NCBI GenBank assembly: GCA_035943935.1
Contig: DASZBR010000015.1
Span: forward strand, 1 to 15,189
From: DASZBR01 sp035943935
GTDB taxonomy: Bacteria > Pseudomonadota > Gammaproteobacteria > DASZBR01
Direction of reading: 5' to 3'
DNA: 15,189 bases
Positions 1 through 6,600 of the stretch are shown here, piece after piece. Made by a program: the position numbers and the translations under genes. Numbering within the stretch: the stretch's first letter is position 1; the number at the start of each line of letters is the position of its first letter. The notes beneath the pieces are model-generated. The model saw only the letters and a list, made by a program, of their open reading frames with translations, was not told the origin of the DNA and made no database searches.

Positions 1-139
1 AATGGTAATGCCTGGCGATAATACGAAGATGGTAGTGAAGTTGATAGTGCCGATAGCGATGGAAGAAGGTTTACGCTTTGCGGTAAGAGAAGGTGGACGC
101 ACTGTAGGTGCGGGTGTTGTTACTAAAATACTTGAGTAA
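1..139 (+). CDS. tuf: Elongation factor Tu, C-terminal end (partial, 5' end outside window)
   Basis: This is the last 46 codons of EF-Tu, the GTPase that brings aminoacyl-tRNA to the ribosome. Reading from base 2 gives a protein beginning MVMPGDNTKMVV, continuing through LRFAVREGGRTVGAGVV and ending KILE, which is the domain 3 terminus and matches E. coli EF-Tu as I remember it almost residue for residue. The stop is TAA at 137-139. A tRNA-Trp gene follows 18 bases later, with no terminator between, so tuf, the tRNA and secE are probably cotranscribed. A second tuf copy begins at 15050. The codon use is odd for a very highly expressed gene: all three isoleucines are ATA. Identity is nearly certain; only the missing 5' part is unknown. 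Confidence 0.97.
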   Translation, partial: MVMPGDNTKMVVKLIVPIAMEEGLRFAVREGGRTVGAGVVTKILE

Positions 140-157
140 AAGAGTTGATGCGATGTT

Positions 158-233
158 AGGCCAGTAGCTCAATTGGCAGAGCGGCGGTCTCCAAAACCGC
201 AGGTTGGGGGTTCGAGACCCTCCTGGCCTGCCA
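158..233 (+). tRNA. tRNA-Trp (anticodon CCA)
   Basis: A complete 76-base cloverleaf with an encoded 3' CCA (231-233). The acceptor stem AGGCCAG (158-164) pairs perfectly with CTGGCCT (223-229), and the discriminator is G230. The D stem is GCTC/GAGC. The anticodon stem 184-188/196-200 encloses loop CTCCAAA with anticodon CCA at 191-193, which reads UGG. The T stem 206-210/218-222 has one G-T pair and encloses loop TTCGAGA. A tRNA-Trp between tuf and secE is a familiar gammaproteobacterial arrangement (for example in Pseudomonas). No promoter fits in the 18 bases before it, so it is probably processed from the tuf transcript. Confidence 0.98.
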
Positions 234-268
234 GCTGTGTTAGAATATGTTTTTTTTGAAGGGTTCAG

Positions 269-661
269 ATGAATCTTAGTGCGAAAGTGGAACCTGTTTT
301 GTCGACTAATTCTCGATGGGATAGTGTGAAGTGGTTTTTTGTAGCGCTTTTAATTTGCGGTATTTTTGTTGCGAATATTTTTCTGCCAGAACAAACAAGT
401 GCACTGCGACTTTTGTGGAATTTGGTTGCGGGATTAATTGTTTTGGGCGTTGCTTCTTTTACACAGAAAGGGAAGCGCGCATGGAATTTTGCAAAAGAGG
501 CACGAGTAGAATTACGTAAAGTAGTTTGGCCAACACGCCAGGAAACAATTCAATCCACGGTAATGATTATGGTTGTTGTAATTATAACCGCGTTGTTTTT
601 GTGGGGTGTGGATAGCATTTTATTGTGGGCAATTGGTTTTGTGACGGGCCAACGGGGTTAA
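269..661 (+). CDS. secE: Preprotein translocase subunit SecE
   Basis: SecE is the small essential clamp subunit of the SecYEG inner-membrane protein-export channel. The protein is 130 residues, close to E. coli SecE (127), and has the three-membrane-segment gammaproteobacterial form: hydrophobic stretches at about 20-39, 45-64 and 97-117. Ahead of the last one is the conserved amphipathic helix and hinge, with WNFAKEARVELRKVVWPTR at residues 72-90, the family signature. The start ATG has AAGGG at 259-263, five bases upstream. The gene ends TAA TAA (two in-frame stops), and nusG starts three bases after the first stop. The secE-nusG pairing is nearly universal and supports the call. Confidence 0.97.
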   Translation: MNLSAKVEPVLSTNSRWDSVKWFFVALLICGIFVANIFLPEQTSALRLLWNLVAGLIVLGVASFTQKGKRAWNFAKEARVELRKVVWPTRQETIQSTVMIMVVVIITALFLWGVDSILLWAIGFVTGQRG

Positions 662-664
662 TAA

Positions 665-1255
665 ATGGCAACTTCAAAAATTAACAGGATTAAAATAGGT
701 AAAGGTGGTGAAGATGCTGCTTCTACAAAACGCTGGTATGTTGTGCATGCTTATTCGGGGTACGAAAATTATGTCATGCAAGCATTGCAAGATCGCATAA
801 AACAGCATGGGGTTGAAAATAAATTCGAAGAAATAATTGTCCCTACTGAAGAGGTGGTGGAAATGCGCGGCGGTCAAAAAAGAAAAAGCGAACGCAAATT
901 TTTCCCTGGTTATGTTTTGGTAAAGATGGAAATGGATGATGAGACATGGCATCTCGTTCGAAAAACTCCAAAAGTATTGGGGTTTATTGGTGGAACGAAT
1001 GAGCGTCCTTCGCCAATTACTGAAGCAGAAGCGAATACAATTTTGCAGCGTGTTGCTGAAGGTGTAGATAAACCAAAACCGAAGACATTATTCGAACCCG
1101 GTGAAGTAGTGCGTGTAACGGAAGGTCCATTTGCTGATTTCAATGGTGTAGTTGAAGAAGTGAATTATGAAAAGAGCCGTTTACGCGTTGCTGTTTTAAT
1201 TTTTGGGCGTTCAACGCCGGTTGAGTTGGAGTTCGGTCAAGTAACAAAAGCATAG
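665..1255 (+). CDS. nusG: Transcription termination/antitermination factor NusG
   Basis: NusG binds RNA polymerase across the clamp, suppresses pausing, and links transcription to Rho or to ribosomal protein S10. The 196-residue protein has an NGN domain (about 22-130) with RWYVVHAYSG, RKSERKFFPGYVLV and GFIGG, and a C-terminal KOW domain (about 143-196) with EPGEVVRVTEGPFADFNG. Phe180 in IFGRSTPVEL corresponds to E. coli F165, in the KOW face that contacts Rho and S10. It is about 15 residues longer than E. coli NusG, all at the N terminus, which is lysine-rich and lacks similarity to the E. coli end. No in-frame ATG lies nearer the NGN domain; the ribosome site is a modest GGGG at 654-657. 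It ends with tandem stops TAG TAA. Confidence 0.97.
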   Translation: MATSKINRIKIGKGGEDAASTKRWYVVHAYSGYENYVMQALQDRIKQHGVENKFEEIIVPTEEVVEMRGGQKRKSERKFFPGYVLVKMEMDDETWHLVRKTPKVLGFIGGTNERPSPITEAEANTILQRVAEGVDKPKPKTLFEPGEVVRVTEGPFADFNGVVEEVNYEKSRLRVAVLIFGRSTPVELEFGQVTKA

Positions 1256-1259
1256 TAAA

Positions 1260-1286
1260 CCCGGGGAGCCGAAAGGCGATTACCCA
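1260..1286 (+). promoter_or_regulatory. Probable L1 protein binding site (L11-operon translational operator) in the rplK leader
   Basis: The 48-base nusG-rplK gap holds a compact two-part hairpin. An outer GGG (1264-1266) pairs with CCC (1283-1285), and an inner GCC (1268-1270) pairs with GGC (1275-1277) around a GAAA tetraloop. The asymmetric internal loop has A on the 5' side and GATTA on the 3' side. This short-stem, internal-loop, short-stem plan resembles the site on 23S rRNA bound by L1 and its mimic in L11-operon mRNA, where free L1 represses L11 and L1 synthesis. The site lies just upstream of the rplK ribosome site AGGAG (1292-1296). The assignment rests on position and shape; binding is inferred. 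Confidence 0.72.
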
Positions 1287-1303
1287 TTTTTAGGAGTGTT
1301 CTA

Positions 1304-1735
1304 ATGGCAAAAAAAGTTCAAGCTTACATTAAGCTTCAAGTGAAAGCGGCTGAAGCAAATCCGAGTCCACCGATTGGTCCTGCACTGGGTCAACATGGTG
1401 TGAATATTATGGAGTTCTGTAAACAGTTTAATGCAAAAACACAGCAGGGTGTTGATAAAGGAATGCCATTGCCTGTAATTATTACTGTTTATAATGATCG
1501 TAGTTTTACGTTTATTATCAAAACACCTCCAGCGTCGATTTTAATTTTGAAAACGTTGGGTTTAGAAGGTGGCAGTGCAACACCGAATACCGTCAAAGTA
1601 GGAAAAATTACGCGAAAACAATTAGAAGCGATTGCAAAAATAAAAGCGCCTGATTTAACTTCAGCGAGTATCGAGGCAGCAATTAAAACGATTGCGGGAA
1701 CTGCACGCAGTATGGGAATAGAGGTGGAGGGATAA
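1304..1735 (+). CDS. rplK: 50S ribosomal protein L11
   Basis: L11 sits at the base of the large-subunit stalk on the 23S rRNA GTPase-associated centre, and in E. coli it is needed for RelA activation on stalled ribosomes. The protein is 143 residues (E. coli 142). The N-terminal domain shows AYIKLQVKA and the proline-rich NPSPPIGPALGQHGVNIMEF, the region of the thiostrepton-contact prolines. The C-terminal RNA-binding domain shows KVGKIT and ends in IAGTARSMGIEVEG. The start ATG follows AGGAG by seven bases. Its tail contains the GGAGGG-like ribosome site for rplA, three bases away, so the two are probably translationally coupled. Isoleucine is mostly ATT, unlike the flanking tuf genes. Confidence 0.98.
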   Translation: MAKKVQAYIKLQVKAAEANPSPPIGPALGQHGVNIMEFCKQFNAKTQQGVDKGMPLPVIITVYNDRSFTFIIKTPPASILILKTLGLEGGSATPNTVKVGKITRKQLEAIAKIKAPDLTSASIEAAIKTIAGTARSMGIEVEG

Positions 1736-1738
1736 ACT

Positions 1739-2458
1739 ATGACTAAACCAAAACCTGTAAAAGTGATTAAACCAATTAAGCGTCACCGAGAAATTGCTGG
1801 AAAAATTGTTCCTGGAAAAATTTATCCGGTAATAGAAGCGTTGAATTTGATTAAAGCTGCAGCAAATGCAAAATTTGATGAAACAGTTGATGCGGCTTTC
1901 AAATTAGGCATTGATACGAAAAAGTCGGATCAGACGGTTCGTGGTGCAACGATGTTACCGAGTGGTACAGGTAAAAAAGTTCGCGTTGCTGTTTTTGCGC
2001 AGGGTGCGCAAGCCGAAGCTGCAAAGAATGCAGGTGCGGATATTGTCGGTTTTGAAGACTTAGCTGAAAAAATAAAAGCAGGCGAGATGAATTTTGATGT
2101 GCTTATTGCAACACCAGATGCTATGCGCATCATTGGTCCATTGGGTGCGGTGTTAGGTCCGCGTGGTTTGATGCCAAATCCAAAAGTAGGTACGGTTTCA
2201 CCTAATGCGGCTCAAGCAGTCACAAATGCCAAGGGCGGGCAGGTAACCTACCGTGCTGATAAAAATGGCATCGTGCATTGCAGTATTGGCAAAGCTAGCT
2301 TTTCGCCAGAGCAATTGCATAAAAATTTGGAAGCACTTGTGGCGGATCTCAAAAAGGCTCGGCCTACTACTGCAAAAGGTATTTATTTTAAAAAGATTAC
2401 ACTCTCAAGCACTATGGGGCCTGGAATTCAGGTTGATGCAGGTTCTATTAGCGCTTGA
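1739..2458 (+). CDS. rplA: 50S ribosomal protein L1
   Basis: L1 forms the mobile stalk next to the E site of the large subunit, moves with the deacylated tRNA, and represses its own operon by binding the mRNA leader. The protein is 239 residues (E. coli 234). Diagnostic segments are KFDETVDAAFKLGID near residues 44-58, RGLMPNPKVGTV in domain II, and the C-terminal return of domain I with GQVTYRADKNGIVHCSIGK. The start is ATG three bases after the rplK stop, with its ribosome site inside rplK. A hairpin fitting the L1 operator stands upstream of rplK at 1260-1286. The 132-base leader of rplJ follows. Confidence 0.98.
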   Translation: MTKPKPVKVIKPIKRHREIAGKIVPGKIYPVIEALNLIKAAANAKFDETVDAAFKLGIDTKKSDQTVRGATMLPSGTGKKVRVAVFAQGAQAEAAKNAGADIVGFEDLAEKIKAGEMNFDVLIATPDAMRIIGPLGAVLGPRGLMPNPKVGTVSPNAAQAVTNAKGGQVTYRADKNGIVHCSIGKASFSPEQLHKNLEALVADLKKARPTTAKGIYFKKITLSSTMGPGIQVDAGSISA

Positions 2459-2591
2459 GGTCGTAGACCGTAGGTATAGTTCGAATTATTCGGATTATTT
2501 AAATGCATTATCGACCTACGCAGACAGTGTTTACACTATTCAGGATACTCTGGTAGGCACTGTAAATTTTGGCTAACCAGGAGGTACAAAC
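2459..2591 (+). promoter_or_regulatory. rplJ leader, probable L10 / L10-(L7/L12)4 binding region
   Basis: This untranslated stretch between rplA and rplJ occupies the place of the known L10 leader, where the L10-L12 complex binds mRNA and represses L10 and L12 translation. Several complementary segments are visible. CGTAGGT (2469-2475) pairs with ACCTACG (2514-2520), but the same CCTAC can pair instead with GTAGG (2553-2557). ACAGTG (2524-2529) pairs with CACTGT (2558-2563), overlapping an alternative TTTACA (2530-2535) with TGTAAA (2561-2566). The region ends in a strong ribosome site AGGAGGT (2579-2585). A TATAGT at 2475-2480 could be a -10 element, but no good -35 stands at proper spacing. 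No protein-coding reading is supported here. Confidence 0.75.
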
Positions 2592-3119
2592 GTGGTACTT
2601 CGAATAGAAGATAAGAAGGCGATAGTAGCTGAGGTCGCTGAAGTTGCGGGGCGTTCGCTATCTGCTGTAGCTGCTGAATATCGCGGCTTAACAGTAAGTG
2701 AGCTCACTGAACTGCGTTCGAATGCAAGAAAAATTGGCGTTTACATGCGTGTTGTTCGCAATACGTTGGCACGTCGAGCATTACAAGACACCCCATTTTC
2801 CTGTATGCAGGATATTTTGGTGGGGCCATTGTTGCTCGCTTTCTCGCAAGAAGATCCCGGTGCAGCGGCGCGACTGATACGCGATTTTGCTAAAGATCAC
2901 GATAAGTTAGTTGTGAAGGCGTTGTCTGTTGGAGGTAAATTACTAGCTCCTAAAGATCTCAACGCATTGGCAAACTTACCGACACGTGAACAGGCATTAG
3001 CGACATTGATGTCAGTGATGTTGGCGCCTATCACCCAATTTGTACGTACACTTGCTGAACCACATGCTAAATTGGCTCGTACTGTTGCTGCAGTACGTGA
3101 TCAAAAGCAGGCGGCTTAG
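2592..3119 (+). CDS. rplJ: 50S ribosomal protein L10
   Basis: L10 anchors the stalk: its N-terminal domain binds 23S rRNA with L11, and its C-terminal helix carries the L7/L12 dimers. The 175-residue protein (E. coli 165) begins like E. coli L10, with DKKAIVAEVAEVAGRSLSAV, followed by GVYMRVVRNTLARRAL, PGAAARLIRDFAK, and a C-terminal ARTVAAVRDQKQAA. The start codon is GTG, six bases after a near-perfect AGGAGGT site, and the homology begins at exactly this residue. Expression is probably controlled by L10-L12 binding to the preceding leader. rplL follows after a short gap with its own ribosome site, needed because L12 is made in several-fold excess. Confidence 0.98.
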   Translation: MVLRIEDKKAIVAEVAEVAGRSLSAVAAEYRGLTVSELTELRSNARKIGVYMRVVRNTLARRALQDTPFSCMQDILVGPLLLAFSQEDPGAAARLIRDFAKDHDKLVVKALSVGGKLLAPKDLNALANLPTREQALATLMSVMLAPITQFVRTLAEPHAKLARTVAAVRDQKQAA

Positions 3120-3157
3120 TATTATTTTAATTTTGTTGAATGAATAGGAGTAAACCC

Positions 3158-3535
3158 ATGGCTGTTTCAAAAGAAGAGATTTTAGAATCCATTTCTCAAA
3201 TGAGTGTGATGGACGTCGTCGATCTCGTAAAAATGATGGAAGATAAATTCGGTGTTTCTGCTGCCGCTGCTGTAGCTGTTGCTGCACCTGCTGCCGGTGG
3301 TGCTGCTGCCGCTGCTGAAGAAAAAACGGAGTTTAACGTTGTAATGACTGCATTTGGCGAAAACAAAGTGAATGTCATTAAAGTTATCCGCGAAGTAACG
3401 GGTCTTGGCTTGAAAGAAGCGAAAGACTTGGTTGAAGGTGTTCCTTCTGTTGTTAAAGAAGCTATACCTAAAGCAGATGCTGATGCAATTAAGAAGAAAC
3501 TTGAAGAAGCTGGTGCAAAGGTTGATATCAAGTAA
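3158..3535 (+). CDS. rplL: 50S ribosomal protein L7/L12
   Basis: L7/L12 forms the flexible stalk dimers that recruit and activate the GTPases EF-Tu, EF-G and IF2. The protein is 125 residues (E. coli 121). It has an N-terminal dimerisation domain (about 1-34) with SQMSVMDVVDLVKMMEDKFG, an alanine/glycine-rich hinge (35-56), and a C-terminal factor-binding domain (57-125) with GLGLKEAKDLVEGVP. I chose ATG at 3158 because AGGAG (3146-3150) stands seven bases before it and homology begins there. An in-frame ATG at 3140 would place that ribosome site inside the gene. The hinge is low-complexity DNA built from repeated GCT/GCC codons. A terminator-like hairpin follows before rpoB. Confidence 0.98.
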   Translation: MAVSKEEILESISQMSVMDVVDLVKMMEDKFGVSAAAAVAVAAPAAGGAAAAAEEKTEFNVVMTAFGENKVNVIKVIREVTGLGLKEAKDLVEGVPSVVKEAIPKADADAIKKKLEEAGAKVDIK

Positions 3536-3563
3536 TTTTTTATTGTCGAAAACCTGTAACGAT

Positions 3564-3599
3564 GAGGCTGATGTTTACCATCAGCCTCTGTGTTTTTTT
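3564..3599 (+). terminator. rplL-rpoB attenuator: perfect 10-bp hairpin with T-tract
   Basis: GAGGCTGATG (3564-3573) pairs perfectly with CATCAGCCTC (3579-3588) around a five-base TTTAC loop. After TGTG-like spacer bases come seven T (3593-3599), then A and five more T. This is an intrinsic terminator shape. Because rpoB begins 18 bases beyond with no promoter visible in the gap, it must be leaky. That fits the known partial terminator in E. coli, which lets only a fraction of ribosomal-protein transcripts continue into rpoBC. It would set the ratio of L12 to RNA polymerase synthesis. Confidence 0.88.
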
Positions 3600-3617
3600 A
3601 TTTTTGGGGAAATCTGA

Positions 3618-6600
3618 ATGTCATTAAATACCGCAAGAAAGCGTCCTCGTGATAATTTAGGTAAATCGAAAGAAATTATTGCTCCTCCGTACTTATTAGA
3701 GACGTCGATGGAATCTTATCGCGGTTTCTTGGCGCCCAAAAATGACAAAGAAAAATCGGGTTTAGATGCTGCTTTTCGTACAGTATTTCCTGTCGAAAGT
3801 CCTTCAGGTTATGCAGTGCTTGATTACATTAGTTACAAATTAGGTGAGCCTCTTTTTGATGTGGTGGAATGTCAGCGTCGTGGGTATACCTATGCTGCGC
3901 CATTACGGGTTAAATGTCGTTTGATTATTTATGATAAAGAAGCCGGTGATAAAACGTCTGTGAAAGATGTTAAAGAACAAGAAGTTTACATGGGTGAAAT
4001 TCCACTTATGACGGGCAATGCTACATTTGTGATTAATGGAACAGAGCGCGTGGTAGTTTCTCAGTTGCATCGTTCCCCTGGTGTGTTTTTTGAACATGAC
4101 AAAGGTAAGACGCATTCTTCCGGAAAATTGTTGTTTTCTGCTCGTGTTATTCCTTATCGTGGTTCTTGGCTTGATTTTGAATTTGATCCCAAAGATTGTA
4201 TTTTTGCGCGTATTGATCGACGCAGAAAATTACCCGCAACTATTTTATTGCGTGCGTTAGGTTTATCTCCCGAAGAAATTTTGGCGGGCTTTTTTGATTT
4301 CAACGTGTTCCACATTAAAAATGACGATATTATTTTAGACTTACATCCCGAAAGATTACGCGGTGAAATCGCAAGCTTCGACATTAAAGACAAAGACGGT
4401 ACCGTGATTGTTGAGCAGGGCAGACGAATTTCCGCTCGATATATTCGTCAAATAGAAAAAGCAAAAATTAACAAGCTCACAATACCTTCAGAGTATGTGA
4501 TTGGAAAGGTATTGGCTAAGCCCATTATCAATGAAAAAACAGGTGAATTACTTGTCGAGGCAAATGTTGAAATTACGCCCGAAATATGGAAGAAAATTTT
4601 TACAAATAAAATTGAAACATTTGAAACATTATTTACGAATGATTTAGATTGCGGTCCTTATGTTTCTAGTACTTTACGTATTGATCCCACGAAATCACAA
4701 CTGGAAGCACAGGTTGAAATTTATCGCATGATGCGACCGGGTGAACCGCCCACCAAAGAAGCGGCAGAAACCTTGTTCAATAATTTATTTTTTAATATTG
4801 ATCGATATGATTTATCTGCTGTAGGTCGTATGAAATTAAATCGTCGATTAAATCGCCAAGAATTAACAGGTTCGCCGACGTTAACGAAAGAAGATGTGAT
4901 CGAAATCCTTAAAATGTTAATTTCTATTCGTGATGGAAAAGGTATCGTAGATGATATCGATCACTTAGGAAACCGTCGTGTACGTAGTGTTGGTGAAATG
5001 GTTGAAAATCAATTCCGCGTAGGATTGGTTCGTGTTGAGCGTGCCGTAAAAGAACGATTAAGTGTTGCGGAATCTGAAGGATTAATGCCACAAGATCTCG
5101 TGAATGCGAAACCGATTTCTGCAGCGATTAAAGAGTTTTTTGGATCAAGTCAGCTATCACAATTTATGGATCAAAATAATCCATTGTCAGAAATTACACA
5201 TAAACGCCGTGTTTCAGCATTAGGGCCGGGTGGTTTAACACGTGAACGAGCAGGATTTGAAGTGCGAGACGTGCATCATACGCACTATGGTCGTTTATGT
5301 CCGATTGAAACACCAGAAGGTCCAAATATTGGGTTAATTAACTCTCTCGCGGTTTATGCGAGAACAAATGAGTATGGCTTTTTAGAAACACCGTGCCGTA
5401 AAGTTATCAATGGCAAAGTAACTGAAGAGATTGTGTATTTATCAGCGATTGACGAAGCAGATTATGTTATTGCACAGGCAAATGCGCAGTTGGATAAATC
5501 AGGAAAATTAATCGATTCATTAATTAACTGTCGTTATCGCAATGAATTTACGTTTACAACAGCAGATAAAGTAAATTTCATGGATGTTTCTCCGCGACAA
5601 ATTGTTTCTGTTGCGGCGGCATTGATTCCATTTCTTGAGCATGACGATGCTAACCGTGCATTGATGGGTTCAAACATGCAGCGTCAAGCGGTTCCAACAT
5701 TAATTGCTGAAAAACCATTAGTGGGAACAGGTATTGAGCGTGTTGTGGCGATTGACTCGGGTGTAACGGTAATCGCGAAACGTGCGGGAGTCGTTGATTC
5801 TGTGGATGCGGCGCGTATTGTGGTGCGTGTTGACAACACCAAAGGGTCAGAAGAGACCGGTGTGGATATTTATAATTTGATTAAATATTCACGTTCAAAT
5901 CAAAACACCTGTATTAATCAACGTCCTCTTGTAAAACAAGGTGAGATTGTGAAGGCGGGTGATGTGTTAGCAGATGGCCCGTCTACTGATATGGGTGAGT
6001 TAGCACTGGGACAGAATTTACTGGTTTCGTTCATGCCATGGAATGGTTATAACTTCGAAGACTCTATTTTAATTTCCGAAAGAGTTGTACAAGAAGATCG
6101 ATTTACCAGTATTCATATTGAAGAAATGAGTTGTATTGCGCGTGATACTAAATTGGGGCCGGAAGAAATTACGGGTGATATTCCTAATGTTGGTGAGAGT
6201 GCGTTATCAAAACTAGATGAATGTGGTGTGGTTTATGTGGGCGCAGAAGTAAACGCAGGTGATATTTTAGTCGGTAAAATTACACCTAAGGGTGAAACAC
6301 AATTGACACCCGAAGAAAAATTATTGCGCGCCATTTTTGGTGAAAAAGCATCTGATGTAAAAGACAGTTCGTTGCGTGTGCCAGCAGGAATGTCAGGAAC
6401 CGTAATTGACGTTCAAATATTTACACGAGATGGCGTTGAAAAAGATCAGCGTGCTGTTGATATTGAAAATATGGAGTTGGCGAAATTCAAAAAAGATTTA
6501 AACGACGAATTTCGTATTCGAGAAGAAGATGTGTATCAACGACTCGAGAAATTATTGCTAGATCAAACCGTGGTTAGTGCGCCTGCAGGATTGAAATCGG

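Noticed and set aside
241..246. TAGAAT resembling a -10 element between tRNA-Trp and secE
   Set aside because: No -35 at acceptable spacing; the upstream sequence is the conserved T-arm and acceptor of the tRNA.
1226..1256. Possible rplK promoter (TTGGAG ... CATAGT) inside the nusG 3' end
   Set aside because: Both hexamers are weak, the spacing is long, and a start here would cut into the proposed L1 hairpin; not enough to call.
2253..2576. 107-codon open frame across the rplA end and the rplJ leader
   Set aside because: It is out of frame with rplA, resembles no protein I know, and its tail lies in the structured leader.
3140..3157. In-frame ATG giving L7/L12 six extra residues
   Set aside because: The only good ribosome site (AGGAG, 3146-3150) lies downstream of this ATG, and family homology starts at 3158.
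3250..3325. GCT/GCC-rich repetitive DNA in rplL
   Set aside because: This is the normal alanine-rich hinge of L7/L12, not an independent repeat.
5142..5222. Possible rifampicin-resistance changes in rpoB
   Set aside because: All main resistance positions carry the sensitive-type residues; the Ile to Val change beside the cluster is conservative.
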